Source: Chromobacterium phragmitis
GTDB taxonomy: Bacteria > Pseudomonadota > Gammaproteobacteria > Burkholderiales > Chromobacteriaceae
DNA: 64,000 bases
Direction of reading: 5' to 3'
Assembly (NCBI RefSeq): GCF_003325475.1
Contig: NZ_CP029495.1
Location: forward strand, 4,588,001-4,652,000
In this document: positions 59,825 through 64,000 of the stretch, in pieces
Layout of the letters: every line of letters begins with the position of its first letter
Numbering within the stretch: position 1 is the first letter of the stretch
Position numbers and translations under genes: made by a program
The notes under the pieces: generated by a model
What the model saw: only the letters and a program-made list of their open reading frames with translations
Databases searched by the model: none
What the model was told of the DNA's origin: nothing

Positions 59825-60956
59825 AGGAAAACAGGGCGACAAGACAGAAAAGGCCACCCCACAGCGGCTGCGCAAGGCGCGCGAACAGGGCCAAGTGCCG
59901 CGCTCCAAGGACCTGGCCGCCGCGCTGGGCCTGCTGTTGGCGCTGAAGATGATGTTCTGGCTGGCGCCGGGTTGGCTGGATGACTTCCGCCAATTGTTCG
60001 CGCTGGCCTTCGCCTCGCTCTCCGGCCAAGGCGCGCTGGAAAACAGCTGGTCCAAGCTGTTCGGCGGCACCTTGCTGCTGCTGCTGAAAATGCTGGCGCC
60101 GCTGGCCGTCATTCCCGCCGCCATGCTGCTGCTCAGCCTGTTTCCCGGCGGCTGGGTGTTCGTGCTGAACCAGATCAGCCCCAAGTTCGAGCGGATGAAC
60201 CCGCTGGCCCACCTGTCGCGCCTGGCCTCGCCCAAACACGCCAGCGAGATCGGCAAGTCCATTGCCAAGGCGCTGATTCTGGGCTGGCTGCTGTACCGGA
60301 TAGCCCGCGACACCATAGGCGATTTCTTCGCCCTGCACAGCATGCCGCTGCTGCCCACGCTGGCCGGCGCGGCCGATCTCTTGCTGACCAGCCTGCTCAA
60401 GCTGGCGGCGGTGTTTTTGCTGTTCGCGCTGGCCGACCTGCCGCTGCAGGTATTCCTGTTCCTGAAGCAACAGCGGATGAGCAAGCAGGAAATCAAGGAA
60501 GAGCACAAGAACACCGAAGGCCGCCCCGAAGTGCGCCAGCGCATCCGCCAGTTGCAGCAGCAGATGGCGCAGCGCGGCGTGCGCAAGGCGCTGCCCGGCG
60601 CCGACGTGATCATCGTCAACCCCAGCCACTACGCGGTGGCGCTGAAATACGACGAGAACCGCGCCGAGGCGCCGTTCATCGTCGCCAAGGGCGTGGACGA
60701 GATGGCCCTTTACATCCGCCAGCTGGCGGACGAACTGAAACTGACGGTGCTGCCGCTGCCGCCCTTGGCGCGCGCGGTGTACCACACCACCCAGGTCAAC
60801 CAGCAGATCCCCGCGCCGCTGTACCGCGCGGTGGCGCAGGTGCTGACCTATGTCTTGCAACTGAAGGCGTTCCAGGCGGGTAGCCGCCGCAGCCGGCCCA
60901 CCCTGCCGGACCTGCCTATCCCTCGCGAACTGTCCGACCCCGAGCCCGCATCATGA
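59817..60956 (+). CDS. flhB: Flagellar export switch protein FlhB
   Basis: A 379-residue membrane protein with four spans and a cytoplasmic autocleaving domain. The N-terminus KTEKATPQRLRKAREQGQVP is classic. The cleavage motif, NPTH in most FlhB, reads NPSH (IIVNPSHYAVALKY, about residues 266-279), a conservative change. It switches substrate class with FliK. The ATG at 59817 follows GGAGG. Confidence 0.96.
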   Translation: MAEGKQGDKTEKATPQRLRKAREQGQVPRSKDLAAALGLLLALKMMFWLAPGWLDDFRQLFALAFASLSGQGALENSWSKLFGGTLLLLLKMLAPLAVIPAAMLLLSLFPGGWVFVLNQISPKFERMNPLAHLSRLASPKHASEIGKSIAKALILGWLLYRIARDTIGDFFALHSMPLLPTLAGAADLLLTSLLKLAAVFLLFALADLPLQVFLFLKQQRMSKQEIKEEHKNTEGRPEVRQRIRQLQQQMAQRGVRKALPGADVIIVNPSHYAVALKYDENRAEAPFIVAKGVDEMALYIRQLADELKLTVLPLPPLARAVYHTTQVNQQIPAPLYRAVAQVLTYVLQLKAFQAGSRRSRPTLPDLPIPRELSDPEPAS

Positions 60957-63043
60957 ACTCGCTGACCAAACTGCTTGCCGACATCGGCCGCCATAAGCTC
61001 GCCGCCCCGCTGTTCCTGCTCGCCATTCTGGCGATGGTGATGCTGCCCCTGCCGCCCTTGGCGCTGGACATGCTGTTCACTTTCAACATCGTGCTGGCCA
61101 TCATCGTGATCCTGGTCAGCGTATCGGCGCGGCGGCCGCTGGATTTCTCGGTGTTTCCCACCATCATCCTGGCCACCACGCTGATGCGGCTGTCGCTGAA
61201 CGTGGCCTCCACCCGCGTGGTGCTGCTGCACGGCCATGAAGGCACGCATGCCGCCGGCCGGGTGATCGAGGCTTTCGGCAACGTGGTGATAGGCGGCAAC
61301 TTCGTCGTCGGCATGGTGGTGTTCGTCATTCTGATGATCATCAATTTCATGGTGGTGACCAAAGGCGCCGAGCGGATATCGGAAGTATCGGCCCGCTTCA
61401 CGCTGGACGCGCTGCCGGGCAAGCAGATGGCGATCGACGCCGACCTCAACGCCGGCCTGATCAACCAGGAGCAGGCTCAACAGCGCCGCCGCGACATCGC
61501 CACCGAGGCCGACTTCTACGGCGCGATGGACGGTGCGTCCAAGTTCGTCCGCGGCGACGCCATCGCCGGCATTCTGATTCTGATCATCAACCTGTTCGGC
61601 GGCGTGGCCATCGGCGCGCTGATGCACGATCTGTCGATGGGAGACGCCTTCCGCCAGTACGCGCTGATGACCATAGGCGACGGCCTGGTGGCGCAAATCC
61701 CGGCGTTGCTGCTGTCTTCCGCCGCCGCCATCATCGTCACCCGCATCAACGACGAAGCCGACATGCCGCAACAGGTGAGCAGCCAGATGCTGGCGTCGCC
61801 CACCGTGCTGATGAGCGCGGCCGGCATGATGCTGGTGCTGGCCATCATCCCGGGCATGCCGTGGCCCACGTTCCTGGGCTTCGCCGCGTTGTTGGGCTAT
61901 GTGGCCTGGCGCATGCACGCGCGCCGCCCGGCGCCTCCCAGCGCACCCAACCAGGCGACGGTGAAGTCCGCCTTGCAGGGCGAATCCGAAATCGACCTGG
62001 AATGGAGCACCCTGCCCTACGCCGATACGCTGGGCATCATGCTCGGCTACAGGCTGGTGGCGCTGCTTGACGCCGGCCAGGGCGCGCCGCTGGCCAAGCG
62101 GGTCAAGGGCGTGCGTCAGACCCTGTCCGAGCAGATGGGACTGCTGCTGCCCACGGTGAATCTGCGCGACGACCTGCGCCTCAAGCCGTCTCAATACGCG
62201 ATCCAGATTTCCGGCAACACAGTGGCCGAGGCCGAGGTTTACGCCGATCGGCTGATGGCGATTCCCTCGCCCGACGTCTACGGCGAAATGGACGGCATGC
62301 CCGGCATCGATCCCGCCTTCGGCATGCCGGTCGTCTGGATCGCCCAGGCCGACAAGAGCAAGGCGCTGGGACTGGGCTACCAGGTGGTGGACTGCGCCAG
62401 CGTGATGGCGACCCACCTGAACAAGGTGATGCGCGAAAACGTGGCCGAGCTGTTCCGCCACGACGACGTGGCCGCGCTGGGAGAACGGCTGTCGGCCCTG
62501 GCCCCCAAACTGGCGACGGCGCTGGGGCAAGCGCTGACCCCGGTGCAGCAATTGCGCGTGTTCCGCCAGTTGCTGCAGGACAACGTCTCGCTGAAAGACA
62601 TCGTGCCCATCGCCTCCGCGCTCCTGGAGGCCAGCGACAGCACCAAGGATCCCATCATGCTGGCGGCTGAAGTGCGCTGCGCGCTGAAACGGCAGATCAT
62701 CCAGTCCATCATCGGCCCGCGCGACGAGATACGCGCCTTCAATCTGTCCGCCGATCTGGAAAACCTGCTGCTCGCCGCGCTCGGCCAGGCGCAGCAGACC
62801 GGCAAGCCGCAGTTGGACAGTTTCCCCATCGACCCCAACGTGCTGCAGCAGCTGCAAGCCAACATGCCGGTTGTCCGTGACCAAATGAAACAGCAAGGGC
62901 AGCCGCCGGTGCTGCTGGTGATGCCGCAAATCCGCCCTTTGCTGGCGCGCTATGGCCGGCTTTTCGCACCCGGCCTGCATGTGCTCTCCTACAATGAGGT
63001 GCCGGAAAACCGGCAAGTCAGCCTGACCGGCACGTTAGGCTGA
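60953..63043 (+). CDS. flhA: Flagellar export gate protein FlhA
   Basis: A 696-residue export-gate protein with eight spans in the first 330 residues (NIVLAIIVILVSVSARRPLD; FPTIILATTLMRLSLNVAST; LDALPGKQMAIDADLNAG) and a C-terminal cytoplasmic ring domain (from about residue 360). Its start overlaps the flhB stop (ATGA). It ends the fliMNPQR-flhBA run. Confidence 0.97.
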   Translation: MNSLTKLLADIGRHKLAAPLFLLAILAMVMLPLPPLALDMLFTFNIVLAIIVILVSVSARRPLDFSVFPTIILATTLMRLSLNVASTRVVLLHGHEGTHAAGRVIEAFGNVVIGGNFVVGMVVFVILMIINFMVVTKGAERISEVSARFTLDALPGKQMAIDADLNAGLINQEQAQQRRRDIATEADFYGAMDGASKFVRGDAIAGILILIINLFGGVAIGALMHDLSMGDAFRQYALMTIGDGLVAQIPALLLSSAAAIIVTRINDEADMPQQVSSQMLASPTVLMSAAGMMLVLAIIPGMPWPTFLGFAALLGYVAWRMHARRPAPPSAPNQATVKSALQGESEIDLEWSTLPYADTLGIMLGYRLVALLDAGQGAPLAKRVKGVRQTLSEQMGLLLPTVNLRDDLRLKPSQYAIQISGNTVAEAEVYADRLMAIPSPDVYGEMDGMPGIDPAFGMPVVWIAQADKSKALGLGYQVVDCASVMATHLNKVMRENVAELFRHDDVAALGERLSALAPKLATALGQALTPVQQLRVFRQLLQDNVSLKDIVPIASALLEASDSTKDPIMLAAEVRCALKRQIIQSIIGPRDEIRAFNLSADLENLLLAALGQAQQTGKPQLDSFPIDPNVLQQLQANMPVVRDQMKQQGQPPVLLVMPQIRPLLARYGRLFAPGLHVLSYNEVPENRQVSLTGTLG

Positions 63044-63354
63044 CCCTTTGCGCCTCCCGCGCCGGATGCTTGCCATCCGGCGCGACTCTCCGCTCCCTCC
63101 CTCCCCACCCCTCGCTCAGAGGGTCGCACGGCTTTCAATCAATTCAATGCCTTAACCGCCGAGATGGCGAAGACCGCCATTTCGGTTGTCGTTCCGCCAT
63201 CAAAATGACAATTATATTTTTCGCATGTTGTGAAAATGCAAAAGCATGATTCGCAAAATTAGGAAAAATTGCCTGCATGAGCATTTTTTGCACACATGTC
63301 GCGCGCATGGGTGTTAGGATCGCGGATATGAAAATCATGTGACAGGGCATCGCC
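63044..63354. other. AT-rich intergenic region with repeated CATG
   Basis: 311 bases without a gene. A hairpin lies near its left end (63059-63083). The right half is AT-rich and holds CATG at 63224, 63245, 63276, 63295, 63306 and 63336, roughly at multiples of 10-11 bases. It probably carries the promoter of the downstream regulator; no single -35/-10 pair stood out. Confidence 0.45.
63059..63083 (+). terminator. Hairpin after flhA
   Basis: Ten-base arms GCGCCGGATG and CATCCGGCGC with a five-base loop, 15 bases after the flhA stop. No T run follows, so efficiency is uncertain. Confidence 0.5.
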
Positions 63355-64000
63355 ATGACCACCCCCAAATCCGCCAACGAAATCATCTGCGACAACATCC
63401 GCAAACAGCTGGACCAGTTCCGCTGGCCGGAGCCCCAACAAGCCAGCCTGATCGAACAGATCCTGGGCCTGAGCACTTCGCAGGCCTACCGCAAGCTGAA
63501 CGGCAGCAGTCCGTGGCAATTGGCGCAGGTAGAGCGCCTGGCCCAGTATTTCAACATCCCCGCCTCCAGCCTGCTGGTCGACCACAGCCAACAAGAAGGC
63601 CAGACGCCGCCGGACAACGAACTGACGCCCGCCATCCTGCATCTGAACAACCAGAGCGGCGAGGCGCACTGCTGGATACAGCTGGGCGAGCAGCTGGCGG
63701 ACGACTCCTGCGCGCCGCTGTTCCTGGCCAAGCGCCTCCACGATTGCTGGCACGTGTTTCCCGGCACCCAGTTCGACGGCGAAGACGGCTACGAAGTGGG
63801 CTACCTGACGATACGCCCGCCCAAGCGCGCCAACGCCAAGCGTCTGCTGGTGGCCGTGCTGGACGACAAGGATGCCGACCTGCTGTCCGCCATCCTGGTG
63901 CAGCAAGGCCTGTTCGCCCTGCCCTACCAGCAGCCCCAGGCGCTGCTTCAGGCGCTGGAGCGAGAAGACTTCGACGCCTTCGTGCTGGATTGGGTATTGG
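63355..64000 (+). CDS. Helix-turn-helix plus receiver-domain regulator (C-terminally cut by the window)
   Basis: The visible 215 residues start MTTPKSANEIICDNIRKQLD. Residues about 20-70 form a helix-turn-helix of the BetR kind (EQILGLSTSQAYRKLNG). After a middle region, a response-regulator-like receiver begins near residue 160 (LLVAVLDDKDADLLSAILVQ) with the acidic pair DD and, at the window edge, the likely phospho-acceptor in FDAFVLDWVL. AGGG precedes the ATG. The DNA-binding part at the N-terminus and the receiver after it is the reverse of the common order. It follows the flagellar genes, so a role in their control is possible. Confidence 0.7.
   Translation, partial: MTTPKSANEIICDNIRKQLDQFRWPEPQQASLIEQILGLSTSQAYRKLNGSSPWQLAQVERLAQYFNIPASSLLVDHSQQEGQTPPDNELTPAILHLNNQSGEAHCWIQLGEQLADDSCAPLFLAKRLHDCWHVFPGTQFDGEDGYEVGYLTIRPPKRANAKRLLVAVLDDKDADLLSAILVQQGLFALPYQQPQALLQALEREDFDAFVLDWVL

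Noticed and set aside
44940..63043. A type III secretion system instead of a flagellum
   Set aside because: Rotor, stator, cap, FliS, FliK and sigma-28 genes are present, which injectisomes lack.
63144..63476. A 110-codon reverse-strand frame before the terminal regulator
   Set aside because: It overlaps the regulator start and the AT-rich leader and has no protein-like features.

Overview
The window is GC-rich, almost fully coding DNA from a Gram-negative betaproteobacterium. The flagellar, hopanoid, Lol and regulatory protein types, and E. coli-like tRNA-Ala and tRNA-Glu genes, fit a member of the Neisseriales close to Chromobacterium. That assignment is recognition, not a database result. 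No insertion sequence, prophage, CRISPR array or replication origin was seen.

Positions 1-16.4 kb hold mixed housekeeping and signalling genes: a partial DsbA-like protein with a degenerate metallo-beta-lactamase-fold protein, a divergent LysR regulator, a class II glutamine amidotransferase, a coupled CBS/nucleotidyltransferase plus exonuclease pair, a Gln-rich low-complexity protein, a chemoreceptor, two acetyltransferases, a six-PAS GGDEF-EAL protein, a protease-like protein and a PaiB-type protein. Positions 16.4-19.6 kb are a gluconate module: LacI-type repressor, two identical palindromic operators, gluconokinase and an MFS transporter. Positions 19.6-29.4 kb carry a nucleotidyltransferase, nudB, an orphan response regulator, an MscS channel, lolD and lolC/E, an NlpC/P60 hydrolase, a UbiB-like protein, an EF-hand protein and an orphan solute-binding protein.

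Positions 29.5-36.9 kb contain a Fur-box-preceded DUF2325 gene, a reverse-strand radA / ECF sigma / zinc anti-sigma / unknown operon, a lipoprotein, and the squalene operon hpnC-hpnD-hpnE followed by an overlapping short-chain dehydrogenase that has lost its catalytic residues. A tRNA-Ala(GGC) gene, a 680-residue flavoprotein-like protein of unknown role, a polar amino-acid ABC transporter and a tRNA array Ala-Glu-Ala-Glu-Ala follow, up to 42.4 kb.

From 42.5 to 63.0 kb lies a flagellar region of the lateral (laf) type. It reads flgM-flgN-glucosaminidase, then a Crp/Fnr-family regulator, then on the reverse strand fliE-F-G-H-I-J-D-S-T-K-L-A-motA-motB, and divergently fliM-N-P-Q-R-flhB-flhA. 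This order matches fliEFGHIJ plus lafBCDEFSTU and fliMNPQR-flhBA of Vibrio lateral systems. No chemotaxis genes, flhF/flhG, fliO or flagellin are in the window, and FliM lacks the usual N-terminal CheY-binding segment. The window ends inside a helix-turn-helix plus receiver-domain regulator.
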